Origin: an uncultured Peptococcaceae bacterium | GTDB lineage: Bacteria; Bacillota; Peptococcia; Peptococcales; Peptococcaceae | NCBI GenBank assembly: GCA_902492275.1 | Contig: CABUKW010000066.1 | Location: forward strand, 1 to 15,278 | Reading direction: 5' to 3' | DNA: 15,278 nucleotides | Part shown: positions 1-7,586 of the stretch, piece after piece | How positions within the stretch are numbered: position 1 is the first letter of the stretch | How the letters are laid out: each line of letters starts with the position of its first letter | The notes under the pieces: generated by a model | The model's database searches: none | The model's input: the letters and a program-made list of their open reading frames with translations, nothing else | What the model was told of the DNA's origin: nothing | Made by a program: the position numbers and the translations under genes

Positions 1-2
1 GA

Positions 3-254
3 CTGTTGAGCAATTATGGGTATGTGCTCTGCCAAGGGAAAAAACTGCCCATTATCGGCAAGGTGTGTATGGATCAGTTTATGGTAGACGCCTCTCAGGT
101 GCCGCAGCTACAAGTGGGCGACGAGGTGACGCTGCTGGGGACTGACGGCGACGTGTCCATAACCGTGACCGAGATGGCGGCTATGCTGAAAACCATTGAG
201 CATGAGATTGTGTGCGGAATTGCACCGCGGGTGCCTAAATTTTATAGAGACTAG
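3..254 (+). CDS. alr: Alanine racemase, C-terminal end (5' truncated by window edge)
   Basis: This is the last 83 codons of a pyridoxal-phosphate alanine racemase, which interconverts L- and D-alanine for peptidoglycan synthesis in the cytoplasm. The reading frame is open from the left edge, so the gene begins outside the window. What is visible is the C-terminal beta-barrel domain: a LLSNYGYVL segment, the family hallmark KVCMDQFMVD (the Met-Asp of CMDQ lie near the active site in characterised racemases), a GDEVTLLG turn, and a closing EIVCGIAPRVPKFY close to the usual family ending. ndoA follows after only 44 nt with no terminator, so the two are probably co-transcribed. The alr-ndoA order is a known Bacillota arrangement and supports both assignments. 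The catalytic lysine and tyrosine regions are outside the window. Confidence 0.93.
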   Translation: MLSNYGYVLCQGKKLPIIGKVCMDQFMVDASQVPQLQVGDEVTLLGTDGDVSITVTEMAAMLKTIEHEIVCGIAPRVPKFYRD

Positions 255-298
255 CCGCGGCGTGCATAGTAGAAAAAACAGAATGTTGGAGAGAAACC

Positions 299-766
299 AT
301 GACGAAAATCAGACGGGGAGATGTATTTTTTGCCGAACTGGATCCGGTGATTGGTTCTGAGCAGGGTGGTGTAAGGCCAGTGCTGATTATTCAAAACGAT
401 GTGGGCAATCAGCACAGCCCGACCACCATTGTGGCCGCCATTACCGGACAAATGTGCAAGGCAAAGCTGCCGACCCATGTGGATTTGGCCGGCAGAGAAA
501 ATGGATTATCGAAAAATTCCGTGGTCCTGGTGGAACAGGTGCGCACCATAGATAAAAAACGCTTGAAGGAGCGCATCTGTACGCTGGACAAAAACATTAT
601 GGAGCAGGTGGACCAGGCTCTGCAAATCAGCATGGGCCTGCGGGCTGCTTTCTCAAAAGAGGAGGATACAGGCTGTGAGCGAATCGAACGAACAGAGCCA
701 ACAGCAGAGGGAACAGCTGAAACGGCTGGCAAAAGAACTCAACTGGCCCTTGGGAAAAATCAGTAA
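299..766 (+). CDS. ndoA: NdoA/MazF-type endoribonuclease toxin with C-terminal extension
   Basis: A MazF/PemK-family, ribosome-independent mRNA endoribonuclease of the NdoA (EndoA) branch. Residues 1-118 follow the Bacillus protein closely: RRGDVFFAELDPVIGSEQGG, then RPVLIIQND and HSPTTIVAAIT. Arg26 and Thr49 match the catalytic Arg25 and Thr48 of NdoA. The ATG is preceded by GGAG at 288-291 with a 7-nt spacer. The family normally ends at about 116 residues near the LRAAF position; here the frame runs on to 155 aa. The extra 37 or so residues (KEEDTGCERIERTEP and onward) are hydrophilic and are read from DNA that also encodes the Tex N-terminus in another frame, so they may be a run-on tail with no selected function. 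No antitoxin gene (ndoAI/mazE) lies in the 44-nt gap after alr. Family assignment is firm; the role of the tail is unknown. Confidence 0.93.
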   Translation: MTKIRRGDVFFAELDPVIGSEQGGVRPVLIIQNDVGNQHSPTTIVAAITGQMCKAKLPTHVDLAGRENGLSKNSVVLVEQVRTIDKKRLKERICTLDKNIMEQVDQALQISMGLRAAFSKEEDTGCERIERTEPTAEGTAETAGKRTQLALGKNQ

Positions 767-2876
767 AACGGTAGAATTGCTGGACGCCGGCAATACCATT
801 CCCTTTATCGCCCGGTACCGCAAGGAAGTAACCGGCGAAATGGACGAAGTGGTGCTGCGGCAGCTGGCGGAACGGCTGCAGTATTTGCGCAATCTGGAGC
901 AACGCAAGGAGGATGTGCTGGCCAGTATCGGCGAGCAGGGCAAGCTGACTGCAGAGCTGGAGCAGAAAATCCGGACAGCAGAAATGTTGCAGGAAGTGGA
1001 AGACCTCTATCTGCCCTATAAGCAAAAGCGTAAAACGAGAGCCAGCGCAGCTCGGGAAAAAGGTCTGGAGCCTTTGGCTAGGGCAATTTTGGAGGGCGAT
1101 ATCGCAAGCAGCATAGAAGCAGCAGCAATTTTATACATAGATGAAGAAAAAGGGGCAGCAACAAAGGAAGAAGCAGTGCAGGGCGCTATGGATATTGTGG
1201 CGGAAATCCTTGCCGACGACGCCGACTTGCGGAAAATCGCCCGGCAACTGGCCTGGAAAGAAGGACGGCTGGCAACGAAGCTGCGCAAGGAGCTGGCCGA
1301 GGAAGAAACCACGCCCTATGAAATGTATTACGCCTATGAGGAAGCGGTGCGCAAAATTCCGCCCCACCGGATTTTGGCCATCAATCGCGGTGAAAAGGAG
1401 GAGGTGCTTTCGGTAAAACTGGAGCAGCCCGAAGAACCGGTGCTTGCCGCTATTGCCCGCCAGTATCAGCGCAAGCGGCCCGCCGACGGCGCAGCTTTAT
1501 TCGCTGAAGCGGCCAAGGATAGCTGGAAGCGGTTGATTGGTCCGGCCATTGAGCGGGAAATCCGCAACCAGTTGACCGAGCAGGGAGAAGCACAGGCTAT
1601 CAAGGTGTTTTCCGCCAATCTGCACAGTTTGCTTTTGCAGGCGCCGGTGAAGGGGCGTACCGTACTGGGTGTAGACCCGGGCTTTCGCACTGGCTGTAAA
1701 TTGGCTGTGGTGGACGATACCGGCAAGGTCTTGGAAGTGGGTGTGATGTATCCCCATCCGCCGCAGAAAAAATACAAAGAAGCGATGGAACTCATGAAGG
1801 CTATGATTGCCCGCTGGCAGGTGGACATCATTGCCATTGGCAACGGGACCGCTTCGCGGGAATCGGAGGCGTTAGCCGCAGAAGTGATTCGGCAGTGTCC
1901 GCAGGTGCAGTATATCATTGTGTCGGAAGCAGGGGCTTCGGTTTATTCGGCGTCGCCTTTAGCCAAAGAAGAATTTCCTGAATACGATTTATCGCTGCGC
2001 AGCGCGGTGTCCATTGCCCGCCGGCTGCAGGACCCGTTGGCGGAGCTGGTAAAGATTGAGCCCAAAGCGGTAGGCGTAGGGCAGTATCAGCATGATGTAG
2101 CGCCCAAAAAGTTGGATGAAGCTCTGGGCGCTGTGGTGGAGGACTGCGTAAACGGCGTGGGCGTGGAGGTGAACACCGCTTCCAGCGCGCTTTTGCAGTA
2201 TGTGGCCGGTTTGAGCCGCGCTACTGCTGACGGCATTGTGAAGCTGCGCAATGAACAGGGCAAGCTGACCAACCGCAAGCAACTGCTAAAGGTGCCGCGT
2301 TTGGGGCCCAAGGCTTATGAGCAGTGCGCCGGCTTTCTCCGCATTGCCGATGGGGAAAATCCGCTGGACAACACGCCGGTGCATCCCGAATCCTACGGTG
2401 CGGCAGAGGCTTTGCTGCAGCAATTAGGCTATGACAAGGCCGACTTAACCGGCGAAAAGCTGGTTGCTATTCGGGAAAAATTGCAAAAGGTTGCGGTGCA
2501 GGAAATGGCTGCCAAGCTGCAAATCGGCGAGCCTACGCTCAGAGATATTATTGCGGCGCTGCAAAAACCGGGCCGCGACCCGCGGGAAGAACTGGAGCCG
2601 CCGCTTTTGCGCAGCGATGTGCTCTCCATGGAGGATTTGAAACCGGGCATGGAATTGATGGGCACTGTGCGCAACGTAGTAGATTTTGGCGCCTTTGTCG
2701 ATATCGGCGTTAAGCAGGACGGACTTATTCATATTTCCCAGTTCGGCAGTAAATTTATCAAGCATCCTATGGAAGTGGTTTCTGTAGGCGATATTATCAA
2801 AGTGCGCGTGTTGGATGTGGATTTGCGCCGCAACCGCATTGCGCTGACTATGAAGACAGGAGAACAACAAACATGA
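675..2876 (+). CDS. tex: Tex family S1 RNA-binding protein
   Basis: A 733-aa Tex protein, a conserved nucleic-acid-binding protein linked in other bacteria to transcription and RNA metabolism. Domains in order: helical Tex N-terminal region (about 10-190, with TVELLDAGNTIPFIARYRKE), an RNase H-like YqgF domain starting near residue 329 (VLGVDPGFRTGCKLAVVD), helix-hairpin-helix repeats (about 500-575, VNTASSALLQYVAGLS and KVPRLGPKAYEQCAGFLRI), and a C-terminal S1 domain (about 657-727, GTVRNVVDFGAFVDIGVKQD). The start is GTG, chosen because a strong AGAGGAGG ribosome-binding site ends 9-10 nt upstream and because the conserved N-terminus begins only about 12 residues later. This start lies inside ndoA, giving a 92-nt out-of-frame overlap, and the stop overlaps the next gene's ATG (ATGA). 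Both junctions suggest translational coupling in one operon. Length is normal for the family. Confidence 0.96.
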   Translation: MSESNEQSQQQREQLKRLAKELNWPLGKISKTVELLDAGNTIPFIARYRKEVTGEMDEVVLRQLAERLQYLRNLEQRKEDVLASIGEQGKLTAELEQKIRTAEMLQEVEDLYLPYKQKRKTRASAAREKGLEPLARAILEGDIASSIEAAAILYIDEEKGAATKEEAVQGAMDIVAEILADDADLRKIARQLAWKEGRLATKLRKELAEEETTPYEMYYAYEEAVRKIPPHRILAINRGEKEEVLSVKLEQPEEPVLAAIARQYQRKRPADGAALFAEAAKDSWKRLIGPAIEREIRNQLTEQGEAQAIKVFSANLHSLLLQAPVKGRTVLGVDPGFRTGCKLAVVDDTGKVLEVGVMYPHPPQKKYKEAMELMKAMIARWQVDIIAIGNGTASRESEALAAEVIRQCPQVQYIIVSEAGASVYSASPLAKEEFPEYDLSLRSAVSIARRLQDPLAELVKIEPKAVGVGQYQHDVAPKKLDEALGAVVEDCVNGVGVEVNTASSALLQYVAGLSRATADGIVKLRNEQGKLTNRKQLLKVPRLGPKAYEQCAGFLRIADGENPLDNTPVHPESYGAAEALLQQLGYDKADLTGEKLVAIREKLQKVAVQEMAAKLQIGEPTLRDIIAALQKPGRDPREELEPPLLRSDVLSMEDLKPGMELMGTVRNVVDFGAFVDIGVKQDGLIHISQFGSKFIKHPMEVVSVGDIIKVRVLDVDLRRNRIALTMKTGEQQT

Positions 2877-4003
2877 TTGCATTGACCAATGGAATGTTAT
2901 ATACCATGGAAAACGGTATTGTGGAGCAAGGCACTGTGCTGATTGAAAACGGCAAGATTACTGCGGTAGGCGCTGCGGTAGAAATTCCTGCCGGTGCGCA
3001 GGTCATCGACGTGGCAGGGCGGATTGTTACGCCAGGCTTTATTGACGCCCATACCCACATGGGCATCGACGAAGAAATCCATCAGCCCATCGGCGATGAC
3101 TGCAACGAAATGACCGAGCCTAACACCGCCGAGCTGCGGGCTATGGACGCCATTAACTATCGGGATTTGTCCTTTCAGGACGCGGTTAAAGCCGGTATCA
3201 CCACAGTGATGATTACCCCCGGCAGCGCCAATGTGTTTGGCGGCTTGATTACCGTTATGAAAACGGCGGGTAAAACCTATCAGGACATGCTGCTCAATGG
3301 AGAAGCAGGGTTAAAAATGGCCTTTGGGGAAAATCCAAAGCGGGTTTACGGCGAAAAGGATAAAACGCCGTCCACCCGTATGGCTACCATGGCCATTGCC
3401 CGGCAAGGCTTTTATGAAGCCCGCGAATATCTGAAAAAAAGTGAAGAAGACAAAGAATTCAGCTTACAGACTGAACATATTGCCAAAGCCTTAGACGGCG
3501 GCATTCCGGTGCGGGCCCATGCCCATCGGGCCGATGATATTCTGACTGCCATCCGTCTGCGGGATGAATTTCATTTGGATTTGGTGGTGGAGCATTGCAC
3601 CGACGGCCATTTGATTGTGGACGAACTGAAAGCAGCCGGTGTGCCTGTCACAGTAGGGCCCAGTCTGAGCAATCGGGCTAAGGTGGAGATGGAGCACGTT
3701 ACCTTTCGCACACCGGGCATTTTGGCCGACGCTGGTATTGATGTGGCCATCATTACCGATCATCCCTGCACGCCCATTCAGTATTTGCCCATCTGCGCCG
3801 GATTGGCCGTGCGGGAAGGCATGAAGGAATATGACGCATTCAAAGCGCTGACCATCACGCCAGCTAAAATTTTAAAAATTGAAGACCGCGTCGGCAGCTT
3901 AACAGTTGGAAAAGACGCCGACATCGTTGTGTGGAACAATCATCCGCTGGAAATTATGGGCAAGCCCCAAATGGTGTTTGTCAACGGCCAGCAGGTTGTG
4001 TGA
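2873..4003 (+). CDS. Metal-dependent amidohydrolase (imidazolonepropionase-like)
   Basis: A 376-aa cytoplasmic member of the amidohydrolase superfamily. The N-terminal beta domain (LIENGKITAVGAAVEIP) is followed by the HxH metal motif in FIDAHTHMGID (His60, His62), a GEAGLKMAFGENPKRVYG segment around 143-160 whose acidic residue may help bind metal, HAHRADD (His216, His218), EHCTDGH (His241) and ITDHPC (Asp297). The C-terminal TPAKILKIEDRVGSLTVGKDADIVVW is the usual closing beta segment. The set matches the imidazolonepropionase-like/YtcJ-type branch often annotated only as amidohydrolase; neither the substrate nor a pathway can be told from sequence or neighbours. Translation probably couples to tex through the ATGA overlap. 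Absence of any hut genes nearby argues against a histidine-degradation role. An intrinsic terminator follows 50 nt downstream and closes the operon. Confidence 0.9.
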   Translation: MIALTNGMLYTMENGIVEQGTVLIENGKITAVGAAVEIPAGAQVIDVAGRIVTPGFIDAHTHMGIDEEIHQPIGDDCNEMTEPNTAELRAMDAINYRDLSFQDAVKAGITTVMITPGSANVFGGLITVMKTAGKTYQDMLLNGEAGLKMAFGENPKRVYGEKDKTPSTRMATMAIARQGFYEAREYLKKSEEDKEFSLQTEHIAKALDGGIPVRAHAHRADDILTAIRLRDEFHLDLVVEHCTDGHLIVDELKAAGVPVTVGPSLSNRAKVEMEHVTFRTPGILADAGIDVAIITDHPCTPIQYLPICAGLAVREGMKEYDAFKALTITPAKILKIEDRVGSLTVGKDADIVVWNNHPLEIMGKPQMVFVNGQQVV

Positions 4004-4053
4004 GAAATTGTGTGAAAAAATAGAATCAAAAAAAATAGAATCAAAATGATAGC

Positions 4054-4083
4054 AAACGGCTTCCGGTATGGAGCCGTTTTTTT
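4054..4083 (+). terminator. Rho-independent terminator after the alr-ndoA-tex-amidohydrolase unit
   Basis: The sequence AAACGGCT (4054-4061) pairs perfectly with AGCCGTTT (4072-4079) across a 10-nt loop that has additional CC/GG pairing potential, and a run of seven T residues (4077-4083) follows directly. It lies 50 nt after the amidohydrolase stop and no gene on the other strand needs it. Confidence 0.88.
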
Positions 4084-4388
4084 ATGAAAACTGAGCCTTT
4101 CGCAAGATAAACCGGCTGTCAAATCGGTACAGGATTACCCATCAAATTTATTTATATATTTTCCAAAATACGATGGTTGAGCGAAAACAAGTTGCAGCAG
4201 GATGAATTTTCCAATTTTTATACAGCATGGCTCATAATATGCACCCAAAAGCAGGTTAATCAACAAAAAATATGTTTAAATGTTGCATATTATAAGGCCT
4301 TTTGCATAATCGCCGGTTTGACGGTCTGGAAAAAATCGTCTATGCTGGAAGCAACAAAATTGCATTGGAAAAAGAATGGAGGAATTGT
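4084..4388. other. 305-nt spacer between terminator and replication-type gene
   Basis: AT-rich spacer with no gene I can support. An open frame of 71 codons (4177-4392) crosses it, but it has no ribosome-binding site, no recognisable motif, and overlaps the convincing start at 4389. The only functional signal I see is the promoter-like pair at 4318-4346. Confidence 0.5.
4318..4346 (+). promoter_or_regulatory. Candidate sigma-A promoter for the replication-type gene
   Basis: TTGACG (4318-4323) and TATGCT (4341-4346) are separated by exactly 17 nt. The -35 box has five of six consensus bases and the -10 box four of six. Transcription would start near 4353, which fits the start codon at 4389 and excludes the longer in-frame extension beginning at 4302. 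Confidence 0.45.
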
Positions 4389-5774
4389 ATGAAAAATGGA
4401 TGGATTAAGCTGTATCGAGGATTATTGGAACATGGGATTTTTCAGGACGCCCAGGTCTTGCAGGTGTGGATGTATTGTCTGCTGCGGGCCACTTATCGGG
4501 AAACGAAGGTGACAGTGGGCCGGCAGGTGCTGGTTTTGCAGCCGGGACAGCTTTTATATGGCCGTAAAGCAGTCAGCCAGCGGTTGAACATGGGAGAAGG
4601 CAAGCTGCGGGGCATTATGGAGCAGTTGGAGCGGATGGGCTGCATTGGCGTGGAGAGCAATCATCAGTATTCGGTCATCACAGTCTATCACTGGCAGCAA
4701 TATCAGCAGGAAACAGGCGCGGCGGTTTTTCCCTTTGATTGCGATTTTCTGGAAGCGCCCTATGCTTTAGCAGATGAAACAACCGATGCCGAAAGGACGC
4801 GCCCCCTTGGAGCAGAACCAACCGCCGACCAGCCGTCGGCGCTGTCTGCAAGCGGTGCGGAGCAAAAACAAAATCAATTAGCAGCCAACGACCAGCCAGC
4901 GGAGAACCACAAACAAGAATATAATAATAAAATAAATAATGAGAAAATAAATGAAAAGAAAATAAATGAAAAGAAAGAAAAACATGCTAAAATAAAAAAT
5001 AAGAATAAAATAAAAAAATTGAAAATCAAAAAAAACAGTGCCGCTCTTTTCACGTCGTCAGCCGAACAAAATTTGTCGGCCTGTTCTGAACAGCAAGTGA
5101 AACAAGAAGCTGATAAAAAAAGAAGCACAGAACAAAAAGCGCAGCAGACAACGGGGGATGGGATAGATTTTTTCAACGCTGCCGGGGAAGTGGGACAGCA
5201 GGAGTTATTCCCTGCGCAGCCGAAGGAAAGGCAACAGCAATGGGAGGAAGCGCATCCCGCCGACAGCTTGCAGGACTGTCCGTGCTGGATGGCGGAAAGC
5301 AGCGGGCCGGAGTCGCTGGGCGTTGAAGAAATAGCGGTGCTGGACCAACTGGCGGTAAATCGTCACGGTTTTTTGTGTGCCATGGAAATGCAGCCGCCTT
5401 CCCAGCCCTATAGCCAGCAGGATTGGGACCAATTAGAGCAGTTGTTTTTGTGCGCCCAAACCGAGGAATTGCAGGTGCTGGCAGACGCCGAAGCGCAGAG
5501 ACAACTGGCAGAGCGGCAGAAGCTGGAACGGGCGCGCTGCAACTTCGACAGGCTGTGGCAGTGCTATCCGCGGCCAATCGGTTATCATCAGGTCAGCGAC
5601 GAACAAAAGCTAAAGCTGTACGAGCTAGGTTATGACGTAGTACATCAGGCCATCTTCAATTATTATTGGACAGTCAACAGAAAGCCCGACCGTTTTTGGA
5701 TGTACGGCAGCACCTTCTTTAACGGAGCCTATCTCAAATATTTACCGGAGCCGGAGCAATTCCTCCGGGCCTGA
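4389..5774 (+). CDS. Phage replisome organiser / DnaD-like protein with K/N-rich insert
   Basis: A 461-aa protein resembling phage replication-initiation (replisome organiser, DnaD-like) proteins. The N-terminus, MKNGWIKLYRGLLEHGIFQD followed by VWMYCLLRATYRETKV and QLLYGRKAVSQRLNM, has the typical winged-helix look, ending in SVITVYHWQQYQQE near residue 115. The C-terminal part (about 385-455: FDRLWQCYPRPIGYHQVSD, RPDRFWMYGSTFFNGAYLKYLPE-like) recalls the helical domain of the same proteins. Between them lies a long linker: an acidic/Gln-rich part and a Lys/Asn/Ile stretch at about 176-216 coded by almost pure A/T DNA. The ATG at 4389 has GGAGG at 4378-4382 with a 6-nt spacer; an in-frame start at 4302 lacks such support. 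No other phage genes adjoin it, so it is a solitary chromosomal gene or a prophage relic. Function is inferred from family resemblance only. Confidence 0.72.
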   Translation: MKNGWIKLYRGLLEHGIFQDAQVLQVWMYCLLRATYRETKVTVGRQVLVLQPGQLLYGRKAVSQRLNMGEGKLRGIMEQLERMGCIGVESNHQYSVITVYHWQQYQQETGAAVFPFDCDFLEAPYALADETTDAERTRPLGAEPTADQPSALSASGAEQKQNQLAANDQPAENHKQEYNNKINNEKINEKKINEKKEKHAKIKNKNKIKKLKIKKNSAALFTSSAEQNLSACSEQQVKQEADKKRSTEQKAQQTTGDGIDFFNAAGEVGQQELFPAQPKERQQQWEEAHPADSLQDCPCWMAESSGPESLGVEEIAVLDQLAVNRHGFLCAMEMQPPSQPYSQQDWDQLEQLFLCAQTEELQVLADAEAQRQLAERQKLERARCNFDRLWQCYPRPIGYHQVSDEQKLKLYELGYDVVHQAIFNYYWTVNRKPDRFWMYGSTFFNGAYLKYLPEPEQFLRA

Positions 5775-5961
5775 TTGATAGGGATAGAATGATGGTGTAG
5801 AGTTGGCAGGGGGGAAGATGATGAAAATATGGACTATATAGAAATTGTAATGAAAAATATAGTAAAAAAAAGATGTAGAAAATCTTGTTTTCAATTGCTT
5901 ACATTTCAATGAAAAAGATATCCTCAGGTCGCATTTTTTTGATAAGGAGCAGGAGAAAGAC

Positions 5962-6369
5962 TTGAATTATCAAGAAATCAGTTCCTTTTCTGAATATATT
6001 TTGACGGTAGGAACTTGCTACTTTTATTTAAGAGAATTAAGAGTTGGGTGTTCATTGAAAAATGTGATGGTATTACTAGCTATTGAAAAAGAGTATTGCG
6101 ATATTACAATACAGGTATTAGCCGATGAATTTGATAGTTGTAGCGTGCAAGAATGTCAGAAAAAGTGTAGGCAACTATATTTGGAATTAGAAAAAATATA
6201 TAGTTTGAATATGATGGAAGAGATTATGATAGGGTATGAACCTGCAGAAGATGATGATATGAAATTGGTTTCTTTCTCTGGAGATGGTTTGAGATTTTTT
6301 AATGAAAATTATGCATCAAAGTTCGCCACAAGTATTTTTTGTGTGATAAATAAGTTTGGCTTTGATTAG
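5962..6369 (+). CDS. Hypothetical protein, possible immunity-type orphan
   Basis: A 135-aa protein I do not recognise. The TTG start is chosen because AGGAG (5951-5955) lies 6 nt upstream and no nearby ATG or GTG has as good a site. The sequence is predicted cytoplasmic, with no signal peptide or membrane segment; helices dominate, with Cys-rich patches (SCSVQECQKKCRQLYLELEK) and an acidic loop EPAEDDDMK. The ordering of helices followed by a two-strand-like segment (DMKLVSFSGDGLRFF) is faintly like a winged-helix protein, but I see no diagnostic motif. It is AT-rich compared with the flanking core genes and begins the row of small genes between Rhs fragments, so an immunity role is possible by context only. 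Confidence 0.6.
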   Translation: MNYQEISSFSEYILTVGTCYFYLRELRVGCSLKNVMVLLAIEKEYCDITIQVLADEFDSCSVQECQKKCRQLYLELEKIYSLNMMEEIMIGYEPAEDDDMKLVSFSGDGLRFFNENYASKFATSIFCVINKFGFD

Positions 6370-6441
6370 AATTTCATGCGCTGCTTCTGGGGATAAAAAA
6401 GTACGTCTGTACCTACAAAATATTTTAAACGGAGTAATGAT

Positions 6442-7395
6442 ATGATACATTTTGATGGGAAAAGGATAGAATTTTCTTTAGAAGATGACTATTCGGATCT
6501 CACTTTTGTAAAAGAAAGTATGTGTTGTTTAGAGATTTTTTCGCGGAAGTCGTTAGACTGTCAGATGATTTTATCGTTAACGAAAGATGCTATGTTGTGT
6601 TTAGGAGTTCATATGGTATATATGGCGGCTAACGACCAATGGGGGTGTATGAGAAATAATCCAATTGGTGATGATGAAGCAATTAGTATGGGTGTAAGAC
6701 CATCACCGCTTAGTGGCACGTTGTTATTTGAATTAAAGAAAGACGAAAAAAATCACAAAATCATTATGCCAGCGAATAACTGCGAAGCCTATTCGGGAAA
6801 ACTGTTTTCAATTGATTTGGATAAAGATATAGAAGCCAAATATGAGGAGCTATTTACGAATACTGCACAAATAAAGATTTATGAGAAATCCACAGGAAAT
6901 CGAATTTATCAAGATAGTATTTTTAGATTGCATAAGGATAGTATGTTAGGATTTGGTGTTACATTAATCAGACTTGCACATCACTTTCATGCTGGCAGTT
7001 CATTCTTTGTCTGTCGGGATAAAAATAAATTGCAGCCAGATGAAAGAATATTTCCTGGATTGCTGCTGTCTAAAGGTTCGGCAGATTTGCAAATTTGTTG
7101 TGCAGAATTGCCAGATAGGAATCAGTATCAGGCAATGATACAAAAAATGAGGACGCAAATGTTAACGAAGCAGAATATCGAAGATAAAATCCAGGCAATT
7201 TCAGATGGCAGACTGACAAGAGAGGAAGTAGCTGTATGGGCTAATGGATATATTTACGCAGACGATAGAGATAGATGCAGATTGGTCGATTATGCGTTGA
7301 GACAACTGGCAAAAATTGATACAAAAAATGAAGAGGGAGAATATGTTTATACCAATGAAAAAATGGAATTGATTCTTAATAGTTTAATTTTATAA
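6442..7395 (+). CDS. 317-aa protein with internally duplicated domain, immunity-type candidate
   Basis: I do not recognise this as a named family. It contains two related modules: residues about 34-98 (LSLTKDAMLCLGVHMVYMAA, then MGVRPSPLSGTLLFEL) and 149-222 (FRLHKDSMLGFGVTLIRLAH, then FPGLLLSKGSADLQICC). Aligning them gives a shared pattern of L-x-K-D-[AS]-M-L-x-[LF]-G-V followed by a hydrophobic helix and a beta pair, implying an ancient tandem duplication. The last 75 residues form a separate helical domain with DGRLTREEVAVWANGYIY and a final YVYTNEKMELILNSL; from memory, similar endings occur on several immunity proteins linked to Rhs/WapA toxins, which I could not check. The ATG has GGAG at 6430-6433. 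No signal peptide or membrane segment. A copy of the Rhs-tail repeat follows within 20 nt, which supports a toxin-immunity context. Confidence 0.72.
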   Translation: MIHFDGKRIEFSLEDDYSDLTFVKESMCCLEIFSRKSLDCQMILSLTKDAMLCLGVHMVYMAANDQWGCMRNNPIGDDEAISMGVRPSPLSGTLLFELKKDEKNHKIIMPANNCEAYSGKLFSIDLDKDIEAKYEELFTNTAQIKIYEKSTGNRIYQDSIFRLHKDSMLGFGVTLIRLAHHFHAGSSFFVCRDKNKLQPDERIFPGLLLSKGSADLQICCAELPDRNQYQAMIQKMRTQMLTKQNIEDKIQAISDGRLTREEVAVWANGYIYADDRDRCRLVDYALRQLAKIDTKNEEGEYVYTNEKMELILNSLIL

Positions 7396-7413
7396 AATTT
7401 AAGGGAATATAAG

Positions 7414-7537
7414 TGGACGTTTTATGATGAATGGGCAATATTTGAGTTAGGTACGAAAGGGCCATTGTGAAAATAGTTGGAAGAATAATAAAGCTTTTCC
7501 AATCTGCATCCCATCTATCATGATCAGAACTCGTCCA
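7414..7537 (+). repeat. Rhs-tail repeat, copy A
   Basis: About 124 nt nearly identical, without gaps, to 10030-10153 (offset exactly 2616), and related to 9137-9196. The first part encodes TFYDEWAIFELGTKGPL and a stop, a scrap of an Rhs/WapA core; the second part, starting at the following TGA, is non-coding but equally conserved. It begins shortly after the 317-aa gene ends and stops about 50 nt before the next small gene. Confidence 0.85.
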
Positions 7538-7586
7538 TTAAATTTATATAATATTTCGAATATTAAAATATATGAGGAGGATTTTG

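Noticed and set aside
4177..4392. 71-codon open frame before the replication-type gene
   Set aside because: No ribosome-binding site, no recognisable motif, and it overlaps the better supported start at 4389.
4915..5040. CRISPR-like short repeats
   Set aside because: The units are A/T slippage repeats in a coding frame, with no unique spacers or consistent repeat length.
4874..5577. Minus-strand open frames opposite the replication-type gene
   Set aside because: They are antisense shadows; the A/T-only tract yields a long Phe/Leu/Ile stretch that mimics a membrane protein by composition alone.
5775..5961. Promoter or small RNA in the spacer before the 135-aa gene
   Set aside because: Several TTGxxx and TAxxxT hexamers occur, as expected in A/T-rich DNA, but none has both a good sequence and a 16-18 nt spacing.
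7547..7552. TATAAT upstream of the 111-aa gene as a promoter
   Set aside because: A perfect -10 hexamer is present but no -35-like sequence lies 16-18 nt upstream, so it is not called.
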